A DNA stretch of 64,000 nucleotides from Dinoroseobacter shibae DFL 12 = DSM 16493 (lineage in GTDB: Bacteria > Pseudomonadota > Alphaproteobacteria > Rhodobacterales > Rhodobacteraceae). The translations under genes and the position numbers were made by a program. Positions 1 to 9,011 of the stretch are shown piece after piece. The number at the start of each line of letters is the position of its first letter. The first letter of the stretch is position 1. The stretch covers positions 3,472,001-3,536,000 of the forward strand of contig NC_009952.1 in the NCBI RefSeq assembly GCF_000018145.1. The letters are read 5' to 3'. The notes under the pieces are model-generated. The model searched no databases and was not told where the DNA came from. It saw nothing but the letters and a program-made list of their open reading frames with translations.

Positions 1-501
1 CGCCGCCGCCGTGAAATCCGCGATGGTCATCGCATCGCCCGCCAGCCAGCGCCGCTGCTCCAGCAGCCAACCCATGTAGTCGATATGGTACTTGATCTTC
101 TGCGCCCCGGTCTTGATCGCCCGGCTTTCGGGGTAGCCCTGGCCCATGATCTTCTTGTTCACCCGCTCATAGAGCAGGTTCTTCGTCACCTCGTTGTGGA
201 ACTTGTCGTCGAACCACATCACCAGCCGCCGCGCCTCGAACCGGTCCTGCGGCGTGCCGGGCAGGAGCGCCGGGGTCGGGTGCAGCTCTTCAAGGTACTC
301 GACGATCGCGTGGCTCTCGGTCAGATGGGTGCCACCCATCTTGAGAACCGGCACCTTGCCCGCCGGGTTGCGACGCAGGAAATCCGCCGACGGTTCCCAG
401 TATTTCTCGTCGACCAGCTCCACTTCGATCTTCTTCTCGGCCAGAACCAGCCGCACCTTGCGGCAGAACGGGGACAACGGAACGTGATAGAGGCGATTCA
501 T
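1..501 (-). CDS. Glutathione S-transferase family protein (C-terminus cut off by window edge)
   Basis: The gene reads leftward and runs off the window after 167 codons, so about a quarter to a third of a usual GST is missing. The visible part has the N-terminal thioredoxin-like fold: a SPFCRKV stretch near residues 10-16 where the glutathione-activating residue lies, the cis-proline segment GKVPVL, and the glutathione-binding TESHAI segment. The all-alpha domain follows, ending in the typical LAGDAMTIADF N-capping motif. The family conjugates or reduces electrophiles with glutathione in the cytoplasm; the substrate cannot be read from the sequence. The next gene, mtgA, lies 50 bp upstream on the same strand. 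Confidence 0.88.
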   Translation of the reverse strand, partial: MNRLYHVPLSPFCRKVRLVLAEKKIEVELVDEKYWEPSADFLRRNPAGKVPVLKMGGTHLTESHAIVEYLEELHPTPALLPGTPQDRFEARRLVMWFDDKFHNEVTKNLLYERVNKKIMGQGYPESRAIKTGAQKIKYHIDYMGWLLEQRRWLAGDAMTIADFTAAA

Positions 502-551
502 GGGCGGGCTCGATCCTGTTTGGTCCTTTGTGCCTTGGGTGCGGGGCGGCT

Positions 552-1298
552 TCAATCCTCGAAACAGGCCGACCGCCCATCCCGGCGGATCGTCTCCGCC
601 CCGTCAGCCACGCTGGCGGCCCGGCGTTGCAGGCCCGGGCCCGGCGATCTGGCCGAGCGCGCCTTGGGATTGGGCAGCACCACCGCCAGCGCCGCGGCCT
701 GCCGCAAGCTGACATCGCCCGCCGCAGTCCCGAAGTAATGGGGCGCCGCGGCCCCGACCCCGAACACGCCCGCGTCGAACTCCGCCACGTTGAGATAGAC
801 CTCCAGGATGCGGCGCTTGGGCCAGGTCGCCTCCATCACCGGGGTGATCAGCGCCTCCAGCGCCTTGCGCGGCCAGGACCGGCCGTGCCACAAAAACACG
901 TTCTTGACGACCTGCTGGCTGAGGGTGGAGGCCCCGCGATTGCCCCCCGCCTCGATCGCATCGCGGATCGCGGCCATGTCGAAACCCCAGTGGCGGCAGA
1001 AATTGGCGTCCTCCGCCGCAACCACCGCCCGGGCCAGATCGGGCGCAATCCGCTCCATCGGCACCCAGTCCTGCTGCACCGCACCAAGGCGGGCGCGCTC
1101 GGCCAGAATGTAGGGCGTGGTCGGCGGATCGATCCAGCGATAGGCGACGATCCACGCAAGGCCCAGGCCCACCACCCCCAGCACCCCGCGCAGCACCCAT
1201 AGCCGCAGACGCGCCCGCCACGACGGCGCAGCGGCCTTCCTGCGGGGTTTGGCCTTGGCTCTGGTCTTTCTGGGCACTGCTCTGTCCGCTTGTGTCAC
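552..1298 (-). CDS. mtgA: Monofunctional biosynthetic peptidoglycan transglycosylase
   Basis: This 248-residue protein polymerises lipid II into glycan strands at the periplasmic face of the inner membrane. A basic cytoplasmic start is followed by one membrane anchor (about residues 30-53) and a single GT51 domain. The GT51 motifs are visible: EDANFCRHWGFD carries the catalytic Glu, GASTLSQQVVKNVFL follows, and then KRRILEVYLN. There is no transpeptidase domain, so it is the monofunctional type. The start is a GTG with a weak ribosome site; another GTG seven codons in is possible. Its length matches the family. Confidence 0.93.
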   Translation of the reverse strand: MTQADRAVPRKTRAKAKPRRKAAAPSWRARLRLWVLRGVLGVVGLGLAWIVAYRWIDPPTTPYILAERARLGAVQQDWVPMERIAPDLARAVVAAEDANFCRHWGFDMAAIRDAIEAGGNRGASTLSQQVVKNVFLWHGRSWPRKALEALITPVMEATWPKRRILEVYLNVAEFDAGVFGVGAAAPHYFGTAAGDVSLRQAAALAVVLPNPKARSARSPGPGLQRRAASVADGAETIRRDGRSACFED

Positions 1299-1351
1299 GG
1301 GTTGGGGCGCAGCTTACACCGGGCCAGCGCGCCGGGCCAGCGCGGGCGCGC

Positions 1352-2155
1352 TCACGCGGTCTCCAAAATCGCAGCCATCTCGCGCTTGACCGCCTCGCGC
1401 GTCGGGGCGGCCACCTCGAAAATCTCTTCGGCCTTCATCACGTCGAACACGCTGTAGCGGTTCGAACCGGGCTGGATCAGCACTTCGGGCGGGTCCTTGG
1501 CCAGCTTGGCGTCCAGCAGCGCCTGCATCATGATCCGCATCGCGCCGGTGGCCACGTCCAGCGGGCCCGGCGGTGTGTCATGCGGCTCCGGCGGCTCCGA
1601 GGCCACGTCGATCGCTACCCGCACCAGCCCCTCGGGCAGGCAGTCATAGGGCAGGTTGTTGAGCACCCCGCCATCGATGAAATACCGCCCGTCCAGTTCC
1701 ATCGGCGCAAAGGCCCCCGGGATCGCCGCCGACGCCGCCAGACGCGGGCGCAGCGCGCCCTCGGTAAAGGCGACGCTTTCGCGCGACACGAGATCCGTCG
1801 CCACCACGGTCAGGGGGATCGGCAGGTCCTCCAACCGCTCCGGCAGGCCATGGGGCAGCACCGTCTCGACCGCCGCCAGGGGCGGCACGGGGCTGAAAAT
1901 GCCCACGCCCGCAGCCTGCCGCGCGGCCCAGAAGGTCCGCACCGAGGCAAAGGGCGCCTCCACCATGTCGAGGATATGGGCCCGCATCTCGGCCCCGGTC
2001 ATGCCATTGGCATAGGCCGCGCCGATCATTGCCCCCACGGAGGTGCCCGCAATCGCCACGGGCCGCGCGCCCAGCTCGTCCAGCGCCTCCAGCGCCACGA
2101 TATGCCCGAACCCTGCCGCCCCACCGCCGCTGAGCGCCAGACCGAACCCGGCCAT
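1352..2155 (-). CDS. Patatin-like phospholipase family protein (RssA type)
   Basis: This 267-residue protein has the patatin fold. An oxyanion GGGAAGFGHI loop lies at the N-terminus, the nucleophile elbow GTSVGA gives the catalytic Ser, and a DGG motif gives the Asp of the Ser-Asp dyad. It has no signal peptide, so it is probably a cytoplasmic or peripheral serine lipase/phospholipase. Its ATG overlaps the rlmN stop in TAATG, which implies translational coupling. The pairing does not suggest a shared pathway. The physiological substrate is unknown. Confidence 0.88.
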   Translation of the reverse strand: MAGFGLALSGGGAAGFGHIVALEALDELGARPVAIAGTSVGAMIGAAYANGMTGAEMRAHILDMVEAPFASVRTFWAARQAAGVGIFSPVPPLAAVETVLPHGLPERLEDLPIPLTVVATDLVSRESVAFTEGALRPRLAASAAIPGAFAPMELDGRYFIDGGVLNNLPYDCLPEGLVRVAIDVASEPPEPHDTPPGPLDVATGAMRIMMQALLDAKLAKDPPEVLIQPGSNRYSVFDVMKAEEIFEVAAPTREAVKREMAAILETA

Positions 2156-3339
2156 TATCCCAGCCCGGTTTCGGCGGCGATCTGCGCGCGGGACTTGCGC
2201 GCGCGCTCGGTCGCGGATTTCAACTGCCCGCAGGCGGCCATGATATCCTCGCCCCGAGGGGTGCGGATCGGGCTGGCATACCCGGCCTTGTAGATGATGT
2301 CGGCAAACGCCCGGATGCGGTTGTTCGAGGACCGCTCATAAGGCGCGCCGGGCCACTCGTTGAACGGGATCAGGTTGATCTTGGCCGGAATGCCCTTGAT
2401 CAGCTCGACCAGCCGCCGCGCATCCTCGTCACTGTCATTGACGCCCTTGAGCATGACGTATTCGAACGTGATCCGCTCGGAATTGCTGGCCTTGGGATAG
2501 TCCCGCAGCGCGTCGAGCAGGGTGGCAATGTTCCAGCGCTTGTTGATCGGGACCAGCTTGTCGCGCACCTCGTCCGTGGTCGCATGGAACGACACCGCCA
2601 GCATGCAGCCGATCTCTTCGGCGGTCCGGGCGATTTCGGGCACCACGCCCGAGGTCGAGAGCGTGATCCGCCGACGGCTCAGGCTGATGCCCTCGGGGTC
2701 CATGGCGATCTTCATCGCGTCGCGCACTGCCTCGAAATTGTAAAGCGGCTCACCCATCCCCATCAGGACGATATTGGACAAAAGCCGGGTCTCGTTCTTG
2801 GGGTTCCGCCCCGGCAGGGGCCACTCGCCCAGATCGTCGCGCGCGATCATGATCTGGCCGACGATCTCGCCCGCGGTCAGGTTGCGCACCAGTTTTTGCG
2901 TGCCCGTGTGGCAGAACGAACAGGTCAGGGTGCAGCCCACCTGGGACGAGACACACAGCGTGCCGCGATCCTCCTCGGGGATATAGACGACCTCCACCTC
3001 GTGCCCGCCCGCGATCCGCACCAGGTACTTGCGCGTCCCGTCCTCCGAGACATGGCGGCTGACGACCTCCGGCACGGCGATCTCGAACTGATCGGCCAGC
3101 AGGGCGCGGTAGGGCTTGGCGAGGTTCGTCATGTCGTTGAAATCGCGCACGCCGCGTTCATAAAGCCATTGCCAGATCTGATTGACCCGCATCTTGACCT
3201 GCTTTTCGGGCGTGCCCGCCGCTGCCAGCGCCTCGGCCAGTTCGGGCCGGGTCAGGCCCACGAGATTGCGCTTGCCCCCCTCCGGCAGCTTGCGCGGAAA
3301 GGTGACGACATCCTGCGTGATCGGCGACGTGGCGGACAT
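2155..3339 (-). CDS. rlmN: Dual-specificity 23S rRNA/tRNA adenine-C2 methyltransferase RlmN
   Basis: This radical-SAM enzyme methylates A2503 of 23S rRNA and A37 of some tRNAs. The protein carries the radical-SAM cluster motif CSFCHTG within [11 protein letters not shown], the family segment [10 protein letters not shown], and a C-terminal [15 protein letters not shown] stretch holding the second methyl-carrier cysteine. The open frame extends 45 codons further upstream. The start at 3339 ([11 protein letters not shown]) was chosen because it gives 394 residues, close to the family length; an ATG two codons earlier is also possible. It is followed by a coupled patatin gene. Confidence 0.95.
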   Translation of the reverse strand: MSATSPITQDVVTFPRKLPEGGKRNLVGLTRPELAEALAAAGTPEKQVKMRVNQIWQWLYERGVRDFNDMTNLAKPYRALLADQFEIAVPEVVSRHVSEDGTRKYLVRIAGGHEVEVVYIPEEDRGTLCVSSQVGCTLTCSFCHTGTQKLVRNLTAGEIVGQIMIARDDLGEWPLPGRNPKNETRLLSNIVLMGMGEPLYNFEAVRDAMKIAMDPEGISLSRRRITLSTSGVVPEIARTAEEIGCMLAVSFHATTDEVRDKLVPINKRWNIATLLDALRDYPKASNSERITFEYVMLKGVNDSDEDARRLVELIKGIPAKINLIPFNEWPGAPYERSSNNRIRAFADIIYKAGYASPIRTPRGEDIMAACGQLKSATERARKSRAQIAAETGLG

Positions 3340-3521
3340 GGGCATGCTCGATAAACTTGGGAAAGCCCGGGACATATAGCACGCACCCCGGCTTGAAAAC
3401 ACCCTTTGGCGTCCCGGCACGGCCGTTAACCAATCCAGGACAATTCCATGGCATTTTCCATGAATTCTGCGCAAATGCTACAGAATCTCCGGACTGCCCC
3501 CATGCCAAGAAAGTATCGAGT

Positions 3522-4199
3522 ATGTTGAGACCTGTTCTTTCAGCCTGTGCGCTGACCTTCCTCGCCTCCGCCGCCTCCGCCGCCGTCCTCGACTTCGAGA
3601 CAGGGTTTTCCGGCAACAAGACCGCCATCACCGGCACCGAGTTCCAGGCCAGCTCCGGCGTGAGCTTCTCCAGCCCCAATGGCCTCTACATCGTCAAGGT
3701 GGGCGGCAAGACAGACGGCTTCGTGCCCTTCGACAGGCCGAACCCGGCGGACGCCTTCGGCGACTATTTCCTGACCTCGGATTTCGGCACCGTGACCGCC
3801 CTGACCATCGATTTCGCCGAGGCGGTGCTGGCCACCTCCTTCGACGTGGCCGATATCGACGGGCGCGGCAACAACCTCGAGGTCTTTACCTTCATCGCGC
3901 GGGACGCCACCGGCAATGCCCTCGCCACGCAGACCGTGACCGGCCAGGACGCCAATGCCGGCAACCGGGCCGTGACCCGGATCGGGTTCAGCGGCCTGGG
4001 CAGCCTGATTTCGCAAATCGAGATCACGGGCACCACCTTCGGGGGCACCCGCAAGATCGGCATCGCCTTCGACAACTTCAACACCACCGTGAACACCCTG
4101 CAAGAGCCGTCGCCCGTGCCGCTGCCCGCCGGTGCGCCGCTCGCCCTGCTGGGACTCGGCGCGCTCGGCCTGCTGCGCGCCCGCCGCAAGGCCGCCTAG
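3522..4199 (+). CDS. Secreted VPLPA-CTERM protein
   Basis: This is a 225-residue exported protein. It opens with a signal peptide (MLRPVLSACALTFLASAASA). The body is rich in Gly, Thr and Asn with beta-strand-like repeats, including DFETGFSG and IDFAEAVLATSFDVADIDGRG. The tail PVPLPAGAPLALLGLGALGL followed by RARRKAA is the VPLPA-CTERM sorting signal: motif, one membrane helix, then an Arg-rich end. In this family the tail is handled by a dedicated exosortase; none is in the window. The ATG at 3522 follows AAGAAAG and removes an implausible upstream extension. The gene interlocks tail to tail with dddL at CTAG. Function beyond export is unknown. Confidence 0.82.
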   Translation: MLRPVLSACALTFLASAASAAVLDFETGFSGNKTAITGTEFQASSGVSFSSPNGLYIVKVGGKTDGFVPFDRPNPADAFGDYFLTSDFGTVTALTIDFAEAVLATSFDVADIDGRGNNLEVFTFIARDATGNALATQTVTGQDANAGNRAVTRIGFSGLGSLISQIEITGTTFGGTRKIGIAFDNFNTTVNTLQEPSPVPLPAGAPLALLGLGALGLLRARRKAA

Positions 4200-4906
4200 A
4201 CCCCCGCGCCCCGCGCCCGCCGCGGGGCGGTCAGCTTCATGTCCGGTGTGGCCAGACGCTCCGCCGGACCGGCCCAGGCATAGGCCAACAGGCACGGGTC
4301 GCGATCGCCAGTCGTGATCCGATGCTCGTGGCCGGACGTGTTCAAGATCAGCGATCCGGGCGCAAAGACCGCCGCGTTGTTCTCCGACCAGGCGCCGGAG
4401 ACCGAGGTATAGCTTTCCTCGATGTCGTGATGGCTGTGCTGCGGATAGGTCGTATTCGGCGCGAACAGCACGAAGCCCAGGGTCAGGGTCGTCCCCTGCA
4501 CCGGCCCCCGCGGCCCCAAGACCTCGCAATAGGCGTATTTCTGCGCCAGCGCCTTGGGCACCTTCTCATACCCGTATTCCCAGGTCAGGTCGTCCTTCAC
4601 TTCCCGCAGGGCCCGCACCATCCCCTGCATCGCGGCCCGCTCCCCGAGGTCCAGCGCCCGGGCGAAATGGGCCACCACGGGCTTGGTCTCCCGCGGGCGG
4701 TCGACCATCGCCGGATTGGCCGCCAAAACGGCCGACAGCCGGTCGCGCACCCGCTTGCGATGACTGCGGATCGCGGGGCTGCCCCCGGCAGAGCCATAGC
4801 GGTAGAGCGCGTCGAACTCCCGCAACAGGTACACCCAGTTGGGGCAATCCATCAGCCGCAGGGCCGATGCCTCGGCGGGCGTCTCGGGGTTTGGCAGGTC
4901 CGGCAT
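4196..4906 (-). CDS. dddL: Cupin DMSP lyase, DddL type
   Basis: The 236-residue sequence matches the DddL/DddQ/DddW cupin lyases that cleave dimethylsulfoniopropionate to dimethyl sulfide and acrylate. The conserved N-terminal helix region (CPNWVYLLREF, then SAGGSPAIRSH) is present. The C-terminal cupin barrel carries the metal/active-site pattern H160-x3-E164-x-Y166 within HSHHDIEESY, and a later His pair GHEH at 193-195. That spacing of His, Glu and Tyr is the one known from DddQ. Length and N-terminus fit DddL best. No acrylate-handling genes (acuI, prpE) are adjacent. It ends against the VPLPA-CTERM gene. Confidence 0.85.
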   Translation of the reverse strand: MPDLPNPETPAEASALRLMDCPNWVYLLREFDALYRYGSAGGSPAIRSHRKRVRDRLSAVLAANPAMVDRPRETKPVVAHFARALDLGERAAMQGMVRALREVKDDLTWEYGYEKVPKALAQKYAYCEVLGPRGPVQGTTLTLGFVLFAPNTTYPQHSHHDIEESYTSVSGAWSENNAAVFAPGSLILNTSGHEHRITTGDRDPCLLAYAWAGPAERLATPDMKLTAPRRARGAGV

Positions 4907-5064
4907 GGCGATGTCTCTCGGTCACGACTGCGTTCCGCCAGCCGATAGCCCCGCGGTCCACGCGATGCAACGCATCAGCGGCCGCCCGGGGACGAAACCG
5001 ACATGCGGGTCTTCAATCGCGGGCCGCTGGCCCATATTGCGCTCTGGTTGCAAGGGGGGCAGGC
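4907..5064. other. Intergenic stretch upstream of dddL, no gene seen
   Basis: Together with 5188-5351 this is a 445-bp stretch between dddL and the IalB-like gene. Apart from the dehydrogenase remnant that starts at 5065, I find no reading frame with recognisable protein features. The dddL promoter should lie here, but I could not pick out a convincing -35/-10 pair. Confidence 0.5.
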
Positions 5065-5187
5065 ATGGAAGATCGGATCAGGCTCATCGGCCTCGGCGAT
5101 ATGGGGTGGCCCATGGCTGCGTGCCTGGCCAAGGCCGAGGCGCGTCCGCGTCTCTGGACCCGCAACCCCCGGAGTGCCGCCGGCACC
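5065..5187 (+). pseudogene. Remnant of a 3-hydroxyisobutyrate dehydrogenase-family gene (N-terminus only)
   Basis: An ATG preceded by AAGGGGGGCAGGC opens about 40 codons that read MEDRIRLIGLGDMGWPMAAC and then a KAEARPRLWTRNPRSAAG stretch. This is the NAD(P)-binding start of the 3-hydroxyisobutyrate/beta-hydroxyacid dehydrogenase family (GLGxMGxPMA followed by LWTRNPxxA). After residue 43 the similarity stops and the frame continues as arginine-rich nonsense to a stop at 5322. The dinucleotide-binding core, catalytic Lys and C-terminal helical domain are all missing. I read it as a decayed gene beside dddL. Confidence 0.6.
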
Positions 5188-5351
5188 CACGCCAGTCGCG
5201 TGCTCTTGCAGGCGTTCAGTCTATCGAGGCCAAGGCAGAGAAATGGTCCGCGAAGATTTCATCGCGATCATCGACATGCGCTGCGCCCGTCCCGCACCTT
5301 GAATCACAGGCCCCGGGCATGACGAGGATCAAGCGGCTCGCCAGGGCAGGC

Positions 5352-5885
5352 TCAGCCGGCGCAGCGCGCCTCCGCCTCTTCGAGCGCCGCGGTGAACCCA
5401 AGCAGGCTGAACGTGTCGCGGGTCGTGGTGCCCGAGCGTTCGGACACGCCGGTCACGACCGCCTCGGCCCCGCGCTTCATCGCGGTGATCACCTTGGCGT
5501 CGTCCTCGGCGGAGGCAGGCCACGCATTGCCGCCTTCGGTGAAGAACTCGAAGGTGGAACTGCCGATCTCGACCGTCACGGTGGAGCCTTCGCGGAAATC
5601 GTAACCGCCCTTGAAGGACACCTCACCCGCGACATTCTCGGACGGGCGATAAGCAACGAACATCAGGATATCGCCCCGGTTCACGGCCACAGGCCGCCCG
5701 TCCCGGGTGTTCACCGTCTCCTTGGGGATCGATACGCTCCAGCATTCGCGCGGGTCGCTTTCGACGAAAACATTCCAATCCGTCTTCACCGCCACCCGGT
5801 TGTCGGACACGTCCTGCGCATTGGCCCCCGGTACGGCGAATGCCGCCAAGGCCAGTCCCAGAACACCCACTGCCATCCGTTTCAT
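5352..5885 (-). CDS. Invasion-associated locus B (IalB) family periplasmic protein
   Basis: This 177-residue protein begins with a signal peptide (MKRMAVGVLGLALAAFAVPG, cleaved near ANAQD). The mature part shows the IalB-like pattern: W-x-V-F near the start, CWSVSIPKE, V-N-R-G-D-I-L-M-F-V, GYDFREGSTVTVEIG and a late Cys. IalB proteins of Bartonella are linked to host-cell invasion, but homologues are common in free-living alphaproteobacteria, where their role is unclear. The start at 5885 follows GGAGG at good spacing; an ATG five codons upstream is less well placed. Confidence 0.78.
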   Translation of the reverse strand: MKRMAVGVLGLALAAFAVPGANAQDVSDNRVAVKTDWNVFVESDPRECWSVSIPKETVNTRDGRPVAVNRGDILMFVAYRPSENVAGEVSFKGGYDFREGSTVTVEIGSSTFEFFTEGGNAWPASAEDDAKVITAMKRGAEAVVTGVSERSGTTTRDTFSLLGFTAALEEAEARCAG

Positions 5886-6271
5886 CGTCGCTGCCTCCAA
5901 CGTCTTGCCGCCTTCCGGGCCTTGCCCCGCGTCTCGGGACCTGTCGCTGCACGAAGCCCCGGTCCGGCACCTCGCCCTGTTGCAGAGAAACTAACTCCCC
6001 CCATGGCGCAGGCAAAGACCTTTCCAGTCAAAACCTCGGCAAAACCCCGCCTGCGCCTATGTCACGTTCTGCCACGGGTTGGAAGCGTTGACCGCGCAGG
6101 CAGGGCACTTTCCCGCCCGAAAGCGGTGCCCAACGCGCACCGCCTGCGCCCTGGACTGGCGGATTTTACGCGTTCTTAAGGGTTCTGCGGCATCCTCGGG
6201 GCGCGCTGTCCTGCCCGGCGCCACATGTCGGGACGATGCGCGCCCCGCTGCCACCATGATGCGAGGGACCA
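5886..6271. other. Intergenic region between divergent secreted-protein genes, no gene seen
   Basis: This 386-bp stretch separates two genes that point away from each other and should hold both promoters. Reading both strands I see no protein with family features, no tRNA-like fold and no strong terminator. Confidence 0.5.
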
Positions 6272-6583
6272 ATGACCAAAGGTCTTGTGACTGCCCTGTG
6301 CCTGTCCGCTGCGACGGCGCTCCTGCCCCTTTCGGCCGGCGCGCAGGATCTCGTCGTGTCGCCCGACGCGGGCTGGGCCGAACGGATCGGCGCCATCTTG
6401 CGCAGCCGTGAGGTCGACCTGTCCACGTCCTTTCGACTGTTCAATCCCGAACGGCTCCATCCCGAACCGGCGGAGCGCGCGGTCGAAAAGGCAACCTGGG
6501 ATGTCATGATCACGAGAAGCAGCCGGGACCTGCCCAGCCCCGCCTCCGAGGGCTGGATCGCCGGGCTGATCCTGCGGTTCTAG
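6272..6583 (+). CDS. Small secreted protein of unknown function
   Basis: The 103-residue product starts with a clear signal peptide (MTKGLVTALCLSAATALLPL, cleaved near SAGAQ). The short mature part has no motif I recognise. It is polar, contains several Arg/Glu pairs and ends in GWIAGLILRF. The start follows GCGAGGGACC, a reasonable ribosome site. It converges on serB with a 14-bp gap. The export signal and codon use support a real gene; no function can be given. Confidence 0.55.
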   Translation: MTKGLVTALCLSAATALLPLSAGAQDLVVSPDAGWAERIGAILRSREVDLSTSFRLFNPERLHPEPAERAVEKATWDVMITRSSRDLPSPASEGWIAGLILRF

Positions 6584-6597
6584 GGCCGGGTCCGCGG

Positions 6598-7476
6598 TCA
6601 GGTCGTCGCGAAATCCGCCCGGCTGTAACCCTGCAGGAACAGCAGCGCGCTGAGATCGCCGAAATTGATCCGCCGGTCGCATTCCGCGGCCACCACTGGC
6701 TTGGCGTGGAGCGCCACGCCCGCCCCCGCCCGGCCCAGCATCCCCAGATCATTGGCGCCGTCGCCCACGGCCATCACATCCGCCTCCGAAATCCCCAGCC
6801 GCGCGGTGATCTCCTCCAGGGCCGCGACCTTCGCCGCCCGACCCAGGATCGGCTCGATCACCCGGCCGGTCAGCACCCCGTCCACGATCTCCAGCGTGTT
6901 GGCGCGATTCTCGTCGAACCCCAACAGGGCCGCCACCCGCGCTGTGAACGCCGTGAACCCGCCCGAGACCAGCGCCGCATAGGCCCCGTCCCGCTTCATC
7001 GTCGCCACCAGCGCCCGCCCCCCCGGCATCAGATCGATCCGCGTCTCCAGAACCCGGTCGATCACCGCCGCATCCAGCCCGGCCAGCAGCCCGACCCGCT
7101 CCCGCAGTGCACCCTCGAAATCCAGCTCGCCATTCATCGCGCGCGCGGTGATTTCGGCGACGCGCGGCCCGACCCCGGCCTCATCGGCCAACTCGTCGAT
7201 ACACTCCTGCCGGATCATGGTGCTGTCCATATCGGCCAGCAGCATCGCCTTGCGCCGCCCCGCCGCGGGCTGCACCACCAGATCGACGCGCTGGCCCTGC
7301 AAGTCCGCCCAAACCTGCCACAGGTTGCCGGGCACCTCCTGCAGCGGAAACTCCGCCGCCTCCCCCGCGGCCAACCACCGCGCATCGCCCCCGCCCCAGG
7401 CATCGCGCAGGGCGGTGACCATCGCCTCCTCCAGCGCGGGCGCGGCAGGATCGGTCAGCAGGGTGGCAACGAACAT
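6598..7476 (-). CDS. serB: Phosphoserine phosphatase
   Basis: SerB removes phosphate from O-phosphoserine in the last step of serine synthesis. The 292-residue protein shows the HAD signature DMDST with its nucleophile Asp in the middle, then the Ser of VSGGFTAFT, the motif III Lys in RAAKVAAL, and the motif IV pair in [10 protein letters not shown]. An N-terminal ACT-like region of about 75 residues precedes it. The ATG at 7476 was preferred over a 52-codon upstream extension without family features. It diverges from the serC leader and serC, so all three serine-pathway steps sit together. Confidence 0.94.
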   Translation of the reverse strand: MFVATLLTDPAAPALEEAMVTALRDAWGGGDARWLAAGEAAEFPLQEVPGNLWQVWADLQGQRVDLVVQPAAGRRKAMLLADMDSTMIRQECIDELADEAGVGPRVAEITARAMNGELDFEGALRERVGLLAGLDAAVIDRVLETRIDLMPGGRALVATMKRDGAYAALVSGGFTAFTARVAALLGFDENRANTLEIVDGVLTGRVIEPILGRAAKVAALEEITARLGISEADVMAVGDGANDLGMLGRAGAGVALHAKPVVAAECDRRINFGDLSALLFLQGYSRADFATT

Positions 7477-7619
7477 CGGGGCAGCTCCATTCCGGTTTGG
7501 CGCGCATAAACCACGACCCGCGCCCGCGCGCCAGTCCGTCCGCACCCAGTTTCCGATCCGAAACAGTCTCCCCTGTAACGCCCGGAATTGCGACGCAATC
7601 GCCGCATTTTCCGGCTTGC

Positions 7620-7700
7620 CGCCCCCCGGCACCGCCGCTTATACGCGTCCCCGGGACACCCTTCCCCAACGAAGGGCAGATATCTGGAAGGATACCAGAC
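7620..7700 (+). promoter_or_regulatory. Probable serC leader RNA
   Basis: Rfam describes a serC leader upstream of serC-serA in alphaproteobacteria whose last stem overlaps the serC ribosome-binding site. This window fits that description. A perfect hairpin CCCTTC/GAAGGG lies at 7659-7676, followed by a second stem TCTGG/CCAGA at 7683-7699. The loop of the second stem (AAGGATA) includes part of the serC Shine-Dalgarno. A competing TATC/GATA pairing is also possible. I assign it by structure and position; no covariance model was run. Confidence 0.62.
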
Positions 7701-8855
7701 ATGGCACTCGACGCTCCGGTCACGCGGCCGGCAAACCCGCGTTTTTCCTCTGGCCCCTGCGCCAAACCCCCCACATGGACCCTCGATACGCTCGGCGACG
7801 CCGCCCTTGGCCGGTCGCACCGCGCCACTGTCGGCAAGGACAAGCTGAAAGCCGCGATCGAGACCACGCGCGAGGTGCTGGGCGTGCCTGCCGATTACAA
7901 GATCGGCATCGTGCCCGCCTCCGACACCGGCGCCTACGAGATGGCGATGTGGTCCCTGCTCGGCGAACGCCCGGTGGAAATGCTCGCCTGGGAAAGCTTC
8001 GGGTCCGGCTGGGTCACCGACGCGATCAAGCAGCTCAAACTGGACGCCACCACCCGCACCGCAGAGTACGGCGAGATCGTCGACCTGGCCGCGGTCGATT
8101 TCGACAAGGACGTGTGCTTCACCTGGAACGGCACGACCTCGGGCGTGCGCGTCCCCGATGGCGACTGGATCCCCGCCGACCGCGCGGGCCTGACGCTCTG
8201 CGACGCGACCTCGGCGGCCTTCGCCATGGATCTGGCCTGGGACAAGCTCGATGCCACCACCTTCAGCTGGCAGAAGGTGCTGGGCGGCGAGGCCGCACAC
8301 GGCATCCTGATCCTGTCCCCCCGCGCCGTCGCGCGCCTGGAATCCTACACACCGCCCTGGCCTTTGCCCAAGATCTTCCGCCTGACCAAGGGCGGCAAGC
8401 TGATCGACGGGATCTTCCGGGGCGAGACGATCAACACGCCCTCGATGCTCTGTGTCGAGGATTACCTCTTCGCGCTCGACTGGGCGAAATCCGTGGGCGG
8501 CCTGCCGGGCCTGATCGCGCGGGCCGAGGCGAACACCGCCGCCATCGCGGCCTTCGTGGCGGCTAACGACTGGATCGACTTCCTGGCGGCGGACCCGGCG
8601 ACACGCTCGACCACCTCGGTCTGCCTGAAATTCACCGACGACCGGATCGCGGACGGGGCGGCGTTCGCCAAGGCCGTGGCCAAGCGGCTGGAGGCCGAGG
8701 GCATCGCCTTTGACATCGGCGCCTATCGCGACGCCCCTCCGGGCCTGCGCATCTGGTGCGGCGGCACGGTGGAGACATCGGATGTCGAGGCCCTGCTGCC
8801 CTGGCTCTCCTGGGCCTTCGAGGCCGAGATCGCCGCGCAACTGGCCGAAGCCTGA
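7701..8855 (+). CDS. serC: Phosphoserine aminotransferase
   Basis: SerC converts 3-phosphohydroxypyruvate to phosphoserine with glutamate as amino donor, using PLP. The 384-residue protein has the N-terminal [13 protein letters not shown] motif of the alphaproteobacterial subgroup, the substrate/PLP region [17 protein letters not shown], and the Schiff-base lysine in [14 protein letters not shown]. The ATG at 7701 sits directly behind the leader hairpin that carries GGAAGG. The gene is followed by serA 156 bp downstream on the same strand. Confidence 0.95.
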   Translation: MALDAPVTRPANPRFSSGPCAKPPTWTLDTLGDAALGRSHRATVGKDKLKAAIETTREVLGVPADYKIGIVPASDTGAYEMAMWSLLGERPVEMLAWESFGSGWVTDAIKQLKLDATTRTAEYGEIVDLAAVDFDKDVCFTWNGTTSGVRVPDGDWIPADRAGLTLCDATSAAFAMDLAWDKLDATTFSWQKVLGGEAAHGILILSPRAVARLESYTPPWPLPKIFRLTKGGKLIDGIFRGETINTPSMLCVEDYLFALDWAKSVGGLPGLIARAEANTAAIAAFVAANDWIDFLAADPATRSTTSVCLKFTDDRIADGAAFAKAVAKRLEAEGIAFDIGAYRDAPPGLRIWCGGTVETSDVEALLPWLSWAFEAEIAAQLAEA

Positions 8856-8861
8856 GCGCAT

Positions 8862-8879
8862 GCCGGGGTGAACCCCGGC
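8862..8879. repeat. GCCGGGGT/ACCCCGGC hairpin in serC-serA gap
   Basis: An 8-bp perfect inverted repeat with a 2-base centre lies just after the serC stop. It is followed by a C-run rather than a T-run, so it is not a classical terminator. It could moderate read-through into serA or be a short intergenic repeat. The remaining serC-serA gap contains GGCCAG/CTCGGCC-type G+C pairing but no gene. Confidence 0.45.
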
Positions 8880-9011
8880 CTACCCCCCGAACAGATCCGG
8901 TCCGGCCAGTCTCGGCCGGGCTATTCCTGACAATTTTACGAGGCATACAAAGGTCCGACACATGGCCGACGCCGATCCGACCTGCCTCAGACCCCAAAAA
9001 AGGAGCCCGAA

